NCBI GenBank assembly: GCA_036251875.1
Contig: CP133960.1
Location: 496,001 to 560,000 of the forward strand
DNA: 64,000 nucleotides
Direction of reading: 5' to 3'
Origin: Orbaceae bacterium lpD02
GTDB lineage: Bacteria; Pseudomonadota; Gammaproteobacteria; Enterobacterales; Orbaceae
Shown: in pieces, positions 1 to 8,875 of the stretch
Layout: each line of letters opens with the position of its first letter
Numbering within the stretch: position 1 is the stretch's first letter
The notes under the pieces: generated by a model
Databases searched by the model: none
What the model saw: only the letters and a program-made list of their open reading frames with translations
What the model was told of the DNA's origin: nothing
Translations under genes and position numbers: made by a program

Positions 1-1
1 G

Positions 2-631
2 ACGGCAGCTAAAAAGGGCCAATATATTATTGGTAGTTTTCAAGGGACAATCGGCAATCAAGCAACGATAGAGAAGGATTATGCTTTAGCTGCCCGTTTG
101 GTCGCCCAAACCAACGCGCCTATTCTTGAAGCTAATTTAAGTTGCCCTAATGAAGGTGTACACAAATTGCTCTGCTTTGACTTTGATAAAGTTGAACGAA
201 TTGCCAAAGAGATTAAACATGCCGTGCCCGATAAGCCATTATTTTTAAAGTTAGCCTATTTTGCTAACGATGATGATGTAATGCCATTACTCAAAAAATT
301 ACAGGGTACAGTTGATGGATTTAGTACTATTAATACGCTGTCAGCAAGACCTATTAATGAAGTGGGGCATCCTGCACTTGGTGATGATCGGCCAGTCGGC
401 GGTGTATGCGGTGATGCTATTCGTTGGGCAGGGCTCGAGATGGTCAAACGCTTGGTACGATTGCGTAATGAACTTGCAAGTAATTTTGCCATTATCGGTG
501 TTGGTGGGGTTAGCTCGGCTTTACACTATCAACAATATATTGATGCAGGTGCTAATGCGGTAATGAGTGCAACAGGCGCGATGTGGAATGCCAATTTAGC
601 TTTTGATATTAAAAATAGCCTTACCAAGTAA
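2..631 (+). CDS. Dihydroorotate dehydrogenase-like flavoprotein (5' end outside window)
   Basis: The reading frame is open from base 2, so the true start lies upstream; the ATG/TTG codons inside the window are internal. The visible part is the C-terminal two thirds of an FMN TIM barrel of the class 1 dihydroorotate dehydrogenase type. It has the NLSCPN loop, whose Cys is the usual catalytic base of class 1 enzymes, an INTLSARP segment and the phosphate-binding IGVGGVSS loop near the end. Such enzymes oxidise dihydroorotate to orotate in pyrimidine synthesis; related dihydropyrimidine dehydrogenases share the fold and cannot be excluded from this fragment. The gene ends with TAA 46 bases before the next start and may be co-transcribed with it. 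Confidence 0.75.
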   Translation, partial: TAAKKGQYIIGSFQGTIGNQATIEKDYALAARLVAQTNAPILEANLSCPNEGVHKLLCFDFDKVERIAKEIKHAVPDKPLFLKLAYFANDDDVMPLLKKLQGTVDGFSTINTLSARPINEVGHPALGDDRPVGGVCGDAIRWAGLEMVKRLVRLRNELASNFAIIGVGGVSSALHYQQYIDAGANAVMSATGAMWNANLAFDIKNSLTK

Positions 632-677
632 CCGTATCAATTATTTTAACTATCTACCCAATCGACAGGAGATAAAT

Positions 678-968
678 ATGAGTAAGTTAAATATTGTCGC
701 AATTTTGACGATTAAACCAGAATTTAGTCGCGACTTTCAAATTGAGTTTAAAAAAGTCGTGGCAGCAAGCCGTAAAGAACCAGGTTGCATTCAATATGAT
801 CTTAATCAAGACACAAAAGACTCTCATACTTATATATTCACTGAATCGTGGCAATCAGCACAAGCGATTGATGAACACAACACTACCTCACATTACAAAA
901 AATTTGCCGAATTTGCTGATGGTAAAGTAGCAAAAAAAATAGTTCATATTATGAAACAGGTTATTTAA
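678..968 (+). CDS. Antibiotic biosynthesis monooxygenase (ABM) domain protein, YgiN-like
   Basis: A 96-residue protein starting at the ATG behind AGGAGA; an upstream in-frame start would overlap the preceding gene and has no ribosome site. The sequence is a single dimeric ferredoxin-like ABM domain: an N-terminal strand (NIVAILTIKPEF), a helix, then EPGCIQYDLNQD and YIFTESWQS, the segment typical of this family, and a final helix with HY and FA residues. Relatives such as YgiN act on quinols or reactive carbonyl compounds without a metal cofactor, but the substrate here cannot be told. It follows the dihydroorotate dehydrogenase-like gene and is closed by a hairpin terminator about 100 bases downstream. 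Confidence 0.8.
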   Translation: MSKLNIVAILTIKPEFSRDFQIEFKKVVAASRKEPGCIQYDLNQDTKDSHTYIFTESWQSAQAIDEHNTTSHYKKFAEFADGKVAKKIVHIMKQVI

Positions 969-1067
969 TTGATTAGCGACAATTCTCACTTCTTTACATA
1001 TATAACTGCTATTCCAAAAATTAAGCCGTGTAGGCTCATTCTATTTTTATAAATCAAAATTAACACT

Positions 1068-1096
1068 AAAACCATAAATATATGGTTTTTTTGTTT
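1068..1096 (+). terminator. Rho-independent terminator after the ABM gene
   Basis: Stem AAACCAT / ATGGTTT around a short AT loop, followed by a run of T residues broken by one G. It ends the transcript of the two genes upstream and isolates the adhesin gene. Confidence 0.6.
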
Positions 1097-1123
1097 TTTT
1101 ACGCATTTAAAAATAATTAAGTA

Positions 1124-1152
1124 TTGAATTTTATTGTTTTATTTACTATATT
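1124..1152 (+). promoter_or_regulatory. Likely sigma-70 promoter of the adhesin gene
   Basis: TTGAAT at 1124-1129 and TATATT at 1147-1152 are separated by 17 bases. The gene start is 38 bases further on. Confidence 0.45.
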
Positions 1153-1190
1153 GAGCGGTTTGATATTTTAGTAACGGTAAAAGTATAAAA

Positions 1191-4100
1191 ATGCGAGTTA
1201 TAACCAAGATTGTATTAGCCATACAAATCCTATTTCCCTTATTTGTTAGTGCGAGCTCTGTCTCGTCTGCCATCGAGTTGGATGCAGAGGCCACCAAAAA
1301 TCATGCCGCACTGTCAAAGGTTAAAAGTCGTTTACCCGAATTAGCGAGCGGGTCAAAATTTGATAGCCATTTTTCAAGTGAAGACCAGTTTGCCTCGGCT
1401 CTATCGCAAACCGGTCAGATTATGTCGGGTGATAATCGTCATGATACCGCTAAGAATTGGCTAGAAAACTCAGCGTATGGCTATTTAAGCGGTCAAATGC
1501 AAAGCTGGCTTAATCAATATGGTAATAGTCGTATTCAAATTGATAACAGGGCCTTTAGTGCTGAACTGTTATTGCCGTTATTTGAAAATAGTCGTCATTT
1601 AATTTTTTCTCAATCTCGACTCAGTCGAGAGGATGAAAATAGAAAAACGCTAAACGTCGGATTAGGCTATCGACACTTTGCTGATGAGTGGATGTGGGGA
1701 TTCAATAGTTTTTATGACCGAGATTTAAATAACAATAATGCGCGATGGGGAGCGGGTTTAGAGCTTGGCGCTAATTATGTCAAACTTGCAACCAATGGTT
1801 ATTTTCGTTTAACGGATTGGCGTCAATCAAAATTAGCTAACTTTGCCAGCTATGATGAAAGGCCAGCCAATGGGTTTGATATAAGGGCGGAAGGGTTTTT
1901 ACCTATTTACCCTAATATCGGCGCCAATTTACAATATGAAAAATATTTTGGTGAAAATATTAACCTTAAGAGGTCAAACTCACTAAGTAACCTAAAAGAT
2001 GATCCAGAAGCTTACCGTGTCGGCTTATCGTATACGCCGGTGCCTTTAGTATCATTTAAGCTAAACCAAACGATGGGCGACGTTAATGAAACAATCGGCG
2101 CCTTTGAATTAAATTACCGCTTAGGTGTGCCGTTAAATCTGCAACTCGATAGTCAATTTGTTGCAGAAATGAGGACACTCAAAGGTTCGCGTTATAATTT
2201 CGTCGATAGAAATAATGCCATTGTAATGCAATACCAAAAGCAAGCCTTATTAAGACTTTCGTTACCAAAAGCGTTAGTCATGCGGGCAAATGAACCAGCA
2301 CACTTGCAGCCAACGATCAGCAAAAATGAGTATCAAGTCGATCATATTGAGTGGTCAGCCTCATCACTAACCGCGAAGGGCGGGACATTAGTATCGACTA
2401 GCTCTTCTCCTTATTTGGCCACAATTACGATGCCGTTTTATGATGCAACCGACTCGTTGGATAGCAATCGTTATGAAGTTACGGCGGTAGCGGTGGATAT
2501 CAAGGGTAATCGCTCAAATATGGCTACCACCCATATTACGGTCACACCCGCGGCGGGTAATGAAACGATTGCCAGTATCGATATTTCACCAAGCTCGGAT
2601 ATTGTTGCTGATGGTGAAATAGCTGGGATCGTGACCTTACAGGTAAAAGATACCTCGAGTGGGCAGGCATTAGCGGATGTTGCGGTTGATTTTAGCTTAG
2701 AGAGTTACGATGGTAAAAAAGTCAGTGGCGTTAAACTTGATGGCAAGGACGAGGCAACCTTAACACGAATAACCGACAGCAAAGGGTATATCTCTTTTCC
2801 TATTACCAGTGTTAAAGCGGGTAATTACCGATTAAATAGCTCAATTGATGGGCGAGAGCCAACTAGCAGTGATATTTCATTTATCGCCGATAGCCGTTAT
2901 GCACAAATCAGTGAAAATAACATCACGACCATTGGCGATAGTACCATTGCTAATGGAGTGGAGACCTACCGCCTAAAAATCAGAGTCACCGATGCGAATG
3001 ATAATGGTATCGCAGATCAACTTGTTGATATCACGGCGGATAATGACGCTGTGGTTGCGCCAGTTAAGCCGACAGATCCTAACGGTGAAGTGATTGCCAC
3101 AATTAGTAGCACCAAGCCCGGCTTGAGTAATGTTACGGCAGCGATTGGTGAGTTTAAACAGGTTTTTGCAGTTGACTTTACGATCAACCGTGTTCCAGCG
3201 CAGATTGCCGATGGTGCGATTAGCGTAGAAACTAATCATGCGGTCGCTGATGGAGTAAATACAAATAAAGTTAAAGTCAAGGTCACCGATACTGAGGGTA
3301 ATGGCTTAGCAGGTAGAGTAATCAGCTTAACAGCTGATAATAGTGCGGTGGTAGGTACAATCAGCCCAACCGATGTTAATGGTGAAGTGGTTGTGACGCT
3401 AAGCAGTATTAAATCTGGCTCAAGTAATATTAAGGCGAGAATAGATGATTCTACACAAGCGTTCACAGTTGATTTTATTGCCGATAGCAGTACCGCGCAC
3501 TTCGATGACGAGTCATTATCTTCCAGTTGGGATTCCTTTCCAAAACCTAATGGAATCGACTCGCACCATATAACTGCAAAAATTGTTGATGCTAACGGCA
3601 ATCCAATTGGCGGTACTGCGGTTAATGTAACTGCGAATAATGGGGCAATAGTTGAGTATTCTGGTTTTGCTAATGAAGCTGGGGAGTTAAGTATACGTGT
3701 AACTAATAAAAAACCTGGTGATACAATTACGACCCTATCAGTAGGTAAATCACAAAAGACAGTATTGCTTAAATTCTGGTCGGATAGAAGTAAAGTTGAA
3801 ATTAAGGCTGACTCACTAAATGTGATAACTAATGGGGCCTTAGCAGATGGAGTAAGCACCAATAGCGTTAAAGTAAAATTGACTAATAAAGATGGCGAGC
3901 CGGTGGAAGGAGTATTAATTGCCTTAACGGCGGATAACGGTGCCATCGTGGGTCCGATTGATTTTACTGATCAAAATGGTGAGGTGATTGTCACATTGAC
4001 GAAAAAAATAATAGGCACAAGCACGGTTACGGCAACATATATAAATCCTAGCTCCAGAGAAGAGAGTAGCCAAAAAACTAGCGTTTATTTTATAGGGCAT

Positions 4101-5621
4101 GATAAGGGTGCTCAGATTGATAACAATAATTTTACGGTTATAGATGACGGCGCGATCGCCGATGGTATAAGTTCTAACCGTGTTAAAGTCAAAGTAATCG
4201 ATAAAGACGGTAATCCATTAGCGGGAGAAGTTGTTTATTTGACCGCTAATAACGATGCTATCGTAAATGATGTTGATTTGACGGATATAAATGGTGAAGC
4301 GACTGCAACGCTAACCAGTATGAATGCTGGAGAGAGCGTAGTGACCGCTATCGTTGGCGGATCTAAACAAACAACGATAGTTAATTTTGTTGAAGATAGT
4401 GCTATTACTAATATTAGCAATATTTCTCTTTCACTTATCAAAAATGATGCAGTAGCAGATAGCGTAAGCACTAACAGTATTAAAGTTAAAGTACTTGATG
4501 CCAATGGTTTTCCATTGAAAGGGAAAAAAATTAAGTTGAAATCATCTCCTTTAGATTTTTATCAGAAAAATAACCTTGTTTTTGGTAACATTAATCCAAC
4601 GGATGACAATGGTGAGGTGATTATTACTTTAACTAGTAGTCACTCTGGTGGGCATGAAATTATTGCTAGTATGGGTGAATTAGAAGAGCGTATTAATGTT
4701 AACTTTACCATAAATAACCGTACAGCTAAAATTGATGATATTTATGCAGTAAATAGGAACGCAATTGCAGATGGTATCAGTTCTATTGTAGTAACAATAA
4801 CAGTAACTAATGCGGATAATAAGTGGTTAGAGGGGCAAGTTGTTAACGTAATCGCTGATAACGGTACTGTTGTAAGTGCTATTGAACCAACTGACAATTA
4901 TGGTCATACATATGTGACATTAACAAACACATCGATAACGAATTCGACAGTTAAGGTCTCTCTCACAAACCAAGAGGGCCAAACAACGAGTGAGGAAATC
5001 AACGTAACTTTTAGTGCTGATAGCAAGAGTGCTCAAATTGATAGCGGAAACTTAACCGTTATAAGTAATGGTGCGGTAGCAGATGGTGTAAGCACGAATA
5101 GTGTCAAAGTTAAAGTGACTGATGCAGAAGGTCATCCACTCGCTAACCAAGGCATTAGTTTAGATACGCATATGATCTTTGATTTTGACAAAATAGATTT
5201 AACCGATGAAAATGGAGAGGTGATTGTGATGTTAACTAGTCACATTGCAGGCGATTATCTAATTACTGCGTTTATTGGCGAATCTAAACAAGAGGTAAAA
5301 GTTAGTTTTATTGCAGATACTAGCACGATATCAAATTATTTAACGTTTGCTATGGAAAAAGATGGTGCATTGGCTGATGGGATCAGTACTAATAAAATTA
5401 TCTTTATGCTACTCGACGGTAACGATAATCCAATAGCGGGAGAAAAAGTTAATTTTACTGCTGATGATGTAACCTTTGGTGAAATAGGTTTAACTGATCA
5501 AGATGGTATTGTAACAGTAAATCTGACGAGTAATAAATCAGGTTATATCCCTATAACAGCAACTTATGGTTCATTTAAAGGCACAATTAAAACCTATTTT
5601 AGCCCATATATTAAGCCATAG
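1191..5621 (+). CDS. Inverse autotransporter adhesin, intimin/invasin family, ten Big1 repeats
   Basis: A 1476-residue outer membrane adhesin. Residues 1-21 form a signal peptide ending FVSA. Residues about 80-350 match the inverse-autotransporter beta barrel: a conserved linker (ENSAYGYLSGQMQSWLNQYG), then alternating strands such as LNVGLGYRHF and WGAGLELGANY. An Ig-like linker (about 370-455) leads into ten tandem Big1 domains of about 100 residues, each opening with a variant of AxADGVSTNSVKVKVTD and carrying TDxNGEVxVTLTS. In this family the C-terminal passenger is exposed outside and the N-terminal barrel sits in the outer membrane. No LysM domain lies before the barrel and no lectin-like cap closes the C terminus. 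It probably mediates attachment to a host surface or to other cells; the ligand is unknown. Confidence 0.93.
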   Translation: MRVITKIVLAIQILFPLFVSASSVSSAIELDAEATKNHAALSKVKSRLPELASGSKFDSHFSSEDQFASALSQTGQIMSGDNRHDTAKNWLENSAYGYLSGQMQSWLNQYGNSRIQIDNRAFSAELLLPLFENSRHLIFSQSRLSREDENRKTLNVGLGYRHFADEWMWGFNSFYDRDLNNNNARWGAGLELGANYVKLATNGYFRLTDWRQSKLANFASYDERPANGFDIRAEGFLPIYPNIGANLQYEKYFGENINLKRSNSLSNLKDDPEAYRVGLSYTPVPLVSFKLNQTMGDVNETIGAFELNYRLGVPLNLQLDSQFVAEMRTLKGSRYNFVDRNNAIVMQYQKQALLRLSLPKALVMRANEPAHLQPTISKNEYQVDHIEWSASSLTAKGGTLVSTSSSPYLATITMPFYDATDSLDSNRYEVTAVAVDIKGNRSNMATTHITVTPAAGNETIASIDISPSSDIVADGEIAGIVTLQVKDTSSGQALADVAVDFSLESYDGKKVSGVKLDGKDEATLTRITDSKGYISFPITSVKAGNYRLNSSIDGREPTSSDISFIADSRYAQISENNITTIGDSTIANGVETYRLKIRVTDANDNGIADQLVDITADNDAVVAPVKPTDPNGEVIATISSTKPGLSNVTAAIGEFKQVFAVDFTINRVPAQIADGAISVETNHAVADGVNTNKVKVKVTDTEGNGLAGRVISLTADNSAVVGTISPTDVNGEVVVTLSSIKSGSSNIKARIDDSTQAFTVDFIADSSTAHFDDESLSSSWDSFPKPNGIDSHHITAKIVDANGNPIGGTAVNVTANNGAIVEYSGFANEAGELSIRVTNKKPGDTITTLSVGKSQKTVLLKFWSDRSKVEIKADSLNVITNGALADGVSTNSVKVKLTNKDGEPVEGVLIALTADNGAIVGPIDFTDQNGEVIVTLTKKIIGTSTVTATYINPSSREESSQKTSVYFIGHDKGAQIDNNNFTVIDDGAIADGISSNRVKVKVIDKDGNPLAGEVVYLTANNDAIVNDVDLTDINGEATATLTSMNAGESVVTAIVGGSKQTTIVNFVEDSAITNISNISLSLIKNDAVADSVSTNSIKVKVLDANGFPLKGKKIKLKSSPLDFYQKNNLVFGNINPTDDNGEVIITLTSSHSGGHEIIASMGELEERINVNFTINNRTAKIDDIYAVNRNAIADGISSIVVTITVTNADNKWLEGQVVNVIADNGTVVSAIEPTDNYGHTYVTLTNTSITNSTVKVSLTNQEGQTTSEEINVTFSADSKSAQIDSGNLTVISNGAVADGVSTNSVKVKVTDAEGHPLANQGISLDTHMIFDFDKIDLTDENGEVIVMLTSHIAGDYLITAFIGESKQEVKVSFIADTSTISNYLTFAMEKDGALADGISTNKIIFMLLDGNDNPIAGEKVNFTADDVTFGEIGLTDQDGIVTVNLTSNKSGYIPITATYGSFKGTIKTYFSPYIKP
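2595..5600 (+). repeat. Array of ten diverged Big1-coding repeats, about 300 bp each
   Basis: Repeat starts recognisable by the (V/I)ADG-type motif fall near 2607, 2949, 3241, 3550, 3839, 4152, 4449, 4761, 5071 and 5368. The protein motif is conserved but the DNA copies differ at many positions, so the array is old or under diversification rather than recently amplified. The unit at about 3550 is the most degenerate. Confidence 0.8.
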
Positions 5622-5672
5622 GATTTAGATACGTATTTATATTTAATTAAGTATTATTATAGATATTTTGAA

Positions 5673-5695
5673 TAAGCGCCCATCACGGGCGCTTA
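5673..5695. terminator. Bidirectional hairpin between convergent genes
   Basis: Perfect nine-base arms TAAGCGCCC / GGGCGCTTA around ATCAC, placed between the adhesin stop and the stop of the convergent transferase gene. T-rich flanks on both sides fit a terminator for both transcripts. Confidence 0.7.
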
Positions 5696-5701
5696 AACTA
5701 T

Positions 5702-6388
5702 TTATCGAGCAAATCGGTAAGGTTCGTCAAAAGGGATAAAATCTTTTTCTGCAAGGGCATCTGATATCCACTTTGCCACCGCTTTAGTTTGGCAGATAGT
5801 ATTAATGTAATTATTTAAAATGTCTGATGTTGCAATTTGATACGTTTTTAACCTTAAACACATAGGGGCATAAAAAGCATCAGCAATAGTAAAATCACCA
5901 AATAAATATTGGCCATTCGACTGCATCAAAATTGACGATATATGTTGATCAAAAAATTCAATTTCACTTTTAACATTAAGGTGATCACGCAGAATAATTT
6001 GGCCGACTTCCGGTAACGATGCTTCGATATTCATTAATAAATGAGTCCGAATCTGTGAATAACCATTGTGCATTTTAGCAACGATATTTCTTGCTATTGC
6101 TCGCTGTTTGGTATTTTTAGGCCACAGGGTTAAGTCATTATGTTTTTCGGCCAAATATTCACAAATTGCTAAAGAGTCGGTGATTGTAATATCATTATCG
6201 ACTAAAACTGGTACGGTGCCATAAGGGTTAATTGCTAGGATTGTGTGCTTAAAAATTGAATCATTGGTAAAGTTGTCAAATCGAACGAGTTGTTCATCAA
6301 ATTCAATATCGAAATGCTTTAGTATTAACCAAGGACGCATTGACCATGAAGAGTAGTTTTTATTACCAATATAGAGGATCGGCTTCAT
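5702..6388 (-). CDS. Glutathione S-transferase family protein
   Basis: 228 residues from the ATG at 6388; the longer upstream reading frame has no ribosome site, while AGGA precedes this ATG. The N-terminal thioredoxin-like domain has NYSSWSMRPW, where the Ser is the usual glutathione-activating residue of Ser-type transferases. It also has the cis-Pro segment GTVPVLVDND and the glutathione-contacting DSLAICEYLAEKH. The C-terminal half is the all-helical domain with the FGDFTIADAFYAP motif. It is probably a cytoplasmic detoxifying enzyme conjugating glutathione to electrophiles; the substrate is not evident. It lies 66 bases after pbpC on the same strand and may share its transcript. Confidence 0.85.
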   Translation of the reverse strand: MKPILYIGNKNYSSWSMRPWLILKHFDIEFDEQLVRFDNFTNDSIFKHTILAINPYGTVPVLVDNDITITDSLAICEYLAEKHNDLTLWPKNTKQRAIARNIVAKMHNGYSQIRTHLLMNIEASLPEVGQIILRDHLNVKSEIEFFDQHISSILMQSNGQYLFGDFTIADAFYAPMCLRLKTYQIATSDILNNYINTICQTKAVAKWISDALAEKDFIPFDEPYRFAR

Positions 6389-6454
6389 TTTAAATCCTAT
6401 GTTTAGGTGAGTTATACTGAAATAGTATAGCAAAATTATTGTCTATAAGAGGTG

Positions 6455-8815
6455 TTATTCCAATAACTCAACTTTAACGGCTCGTGAGTCACTGCGGCCT
6501 AAATCATCAACAACTAAGAGTCTAAATAAACCGCTTTTATTTGGTAACCATTCTAAGGGTTGGTTTTGCGGGCTATTACCAATAAATTGATTATCAATAA
6601 ACCAGTATACCTGTTTAACTTCGCCATCAACATTGGCATTCAAGCTAATACGTTCATTGTTTTGGTTATTGATTCTAAACTGATAGACCACATTTTTTAA
6701 TGGTGAGGTTATGTTGGGTGACTGACCTAAATAGTTTTGTGGTGATAAACAATGCGAACTATCAGGAGGCGACTTTTTGGGTACACCTGCTTTAGCAAAA
6801 ATTTTGGCTAAGTCAGATGGCCAATATTCAAATACTTCAACATGTGATGTTTGAGGGTTATATGGTGGGCAGGCAACCGCACCCGTTTTATTATCGACCA
6901 TTATTGGGCGATAAATATTATCAACCGTAATTGGCGAGACGCCAGGAATAAACCATGTTTTGCCTTTTACTTTGCACCATTTAGTGACCAAATTACCGCT
7001 CGTTAAACAGATATCTACTTTTTTCATATTTTTAGGTAACTCGTTACGTGGTGCTTGCGTGTTTGGGTAGTAATTATTAATCGCATCAATAATATTAAAA
7101 AATAGCGGTGTTGCGGCATCTGCGCCAACAAAGGCATTATTGCTCGTCCCGTCAAAGTTACCCAACCAGACGATTAATATATATTGTTTAAAACCTCCAG
7201 CCGTCCAAGCATCACGAAATCCCCATGATGTGCCAGTTTTAAAATAAATGGGGAGTGCGGTATTTTGTTTTTTAAATAAAATATCTTGTTTACGCGTATT
7301 TTGCCGCAGCATATCTTTAGCCATAAAGCTAGCTTCAGGGCTTAAAAGTTGTTTAATGGTTGATTGATTATTCGTTTGCTTAGCGGTAAATCGCAGTGGT
7401 TGCCATTTTCCTTGATTTTCAAGCATCGCATATAATGATGCTAACTCTTGTGATGTTACCTCTCCACCACCAAGTACTAGGGCTAAACCATAATGCTCTT
7501 CGCTAGCTAAGTTTTGAATATTGGCTGCTGTCAAAAATTGATAAAATGAGGGTGTTTTAAGTTTGGACGCAATAAAAACGGCTGGAATATTACGGCTTCT
7601 AATTAGCGCTTCAGTCGCTGAAATAGGACCTTTAAAATTACGATCAAAATTTTCAGGGGTGTAAAAGCCAAAATCAGTTTCAACATCTTTTAATATACTC
7701 ATCGGATGCAAAACGCCTTGGTCAATACCTAATGCATAGATAAACGGTTTTAATGTCGAGCCAGGCGATCTTTTGGCTAGCGTACCATTAACTTGACCTT
7801 GTATTTGATTATTAAAATAATCAGCCGATCCAAGTAATGCTTTAACTGCCATTGTTTGGCTATCAACTAATAATACCGAGGCATTTTGGATACCTTTTTG
7901 CTGATTTCGTTCAATAAAGATATTTACTTGATCTTGAATTATCGTTTGTAAATTGCTATCTAGCGTTGTAATAATGTTCGATTGATTGCGCTCACTTAAT
8001 TGCTGTTGAATAATTTGATTAATAAAGTGCGGCGCAATAAAAGGCAGTTGTTCAGGCTGACGCATAGTCAATGGTTGGTAAAATAGGGCGGCGATCTTAT
8101 CGTCGACCAGATAGGTTTCTTGCCAACGCTGGAATAATTGGTTTCGCGCATTTGTTAAGGCCTTACCAGCGACACCCGTTTGTTTATCGATCCGAAAAGT
8201 GGGCGATTGCGGTAAAACGGTGAGAGTTAAAGCTTCGGGCAAATTAACTGCTGAGGCGGGTTTATCAAAATAGATTAACGACGCCGCGCCGACGCTTTCG
8301 ATATTACGACCAAAAGGCGCATAATTAAGATAGGCCTCTAAAATATCATTTTTAGAGTACATTAATTCTAGTTGTATGGCTCTTACTAGTTGGATTAATT
8401 TGCCGTCAATACTTTTAGTATTAAGCTTCCAATGCATTCTTGCTAGCTGCATTGTTATTGTCGATGCACCTTGTCTATTTCCACTACCAATATAGGTAGC
8501 AAAAAAAGCTCTTATTAAACTAATTGGATTAAAGCCAGGGTGATAATAGAACCACTGATCTTCATGTAGCAGTAAGCTATTAATTATATTGGGTGATATC
8601 TGTGCAAGAGGGGTCCATAATCGATATCGTTCATCTTCTGCTAAGGTTATTCTAAGTAGTTTATTATTAGCATCATAGTAGGTGTTTGAGAAACTTAAAG
8701 GTTTAGATAATGGAGGGTGAGGGTAAAGTCGCACGGCCAACACAACAATAACGAATAGCAGTAACACCATCAAACTATTTTGACGTCGTTTAATAAAATT
8801 TATAATTATTGACAT
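6455..8815 (-). CDS. pbpC: Penicillin-binding protein 1C
   Basis: A 786-residue class A peptidoglycan synthase, close to the usual length for PBP1C. One signal anchor lies at about 14-30. The glycosyltransferase domain (GT51) has its catalytic Glu in LHEDQWFYYHPGFNP (E85) and the QGASTITMQLARM motif. The transpeptidase domain has SxxK (S353-TLK), SRN (407-409) and KTGTSWGFRDAW (526 on). The C terminus is the small PBP1C beta domain that follows WLPN and IDNQF motifs. It polymerises or repairs glycan strands at the outer face of the inner membrane. It follows the alpha-2-macroglobulin gene by 60 bases, the pairing seen in many Gram-negative bacteria. Confidence 0.95.
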   Translation of the reverse strand: MSIIINFIKRRQNSLMVLLLFVIVVLAVRLYPHPPLSKPLSFSNTYYDANNKLLRITLAEDERYRLWTPLAQISPNIINSLLLHEDQWFYYHPGFNPISLIRAFFATYIGSGNRQGASTITMQLARMHWKLNTKSIDGKLIQLVRAIQLELMYSKNDILEAYLNYAPFGRNIESVGAASLIYFDKPASAVNLPEALTLTVLPQSPTFRIDKQTGVAGKALTNARNQLFQRWQETYLVDDKIAALFYQPLTMRQPEQLPFIAPHFINQIIQQQLSERNQSNIITTLDSNLQTIIQDQVNIFIERNQQKGIQNASVLLVDSQTMAVKALLGSADYFNNQIQGQVNGTLAKRSPGSTLKPFIYALGIDQGVLHPMSILKDVETDFGFYTPENFDRNFKGPISATEALIRSRNIPAVFIASKLKTPSFYQFLTAANIQNLASEEHYGLALVLGGGEVTSQELASLYAMLENQGKWQPLRFTAKQTNNQSTIKQLLSPEASFMAKDMLRQNTRKQDILFKKQNTALPIYFKTGTSWGFRDAWTAGGFKQYILIVWLGNFDGTSNNAFVGADAATPLFFNIIDAINNYYPNTQAPRNELPKNMKKVDICLTSGNLVTKWCKVKGKTWFIPGVSPITVDNIYRPIMVDNKTGAVACPPYNPQTSHVEVFEYWPSDLAKIFAKAGVPKKSPPDSSHCLSPQNYLGQSPNITSPLKNVVYQFRINNQNNERISLNANVDGEVKQVYWFIDNQFIGNSPQNQPLEWLPNKSGLFRLLVVDDLGRSDSRAVKVELLE

Positions 8816-8835
8816 AAAACCTTATCTAATAAATC

Positions 8836-8857
8836 AAAGGGTACTTAGGTACCCTTT
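8836..8857 (-). terminator. Hairpin between the alpha-2-macroglobulin gene and pbpC
   Basis: Perfect nine-base arms AAAGGGTAC / GTACCCTTT around a four-base loop. On the minus strand it is followed by GATTTATT rather than a clean T tract, so partial termination (attenuation) or message-end stabilisation is likelier than a full stop. Confidence 0.45.
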
Positions 8858-8875
8858 ATTGTGCTGTTAAATCGA

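Noticed and set aside
3236-4504. Long minus-strand frames opposite the adhesin repeats
   Set aside because: They are anti-sense shadows of the repetitive Big1 coding region with no start signals.
2595-5600. Regularly spaced repeats that could suggest a CRISPR array
   Set aside because: The unit is about 300 bases, diverged, and codes for Ig-like domains within one open frame.
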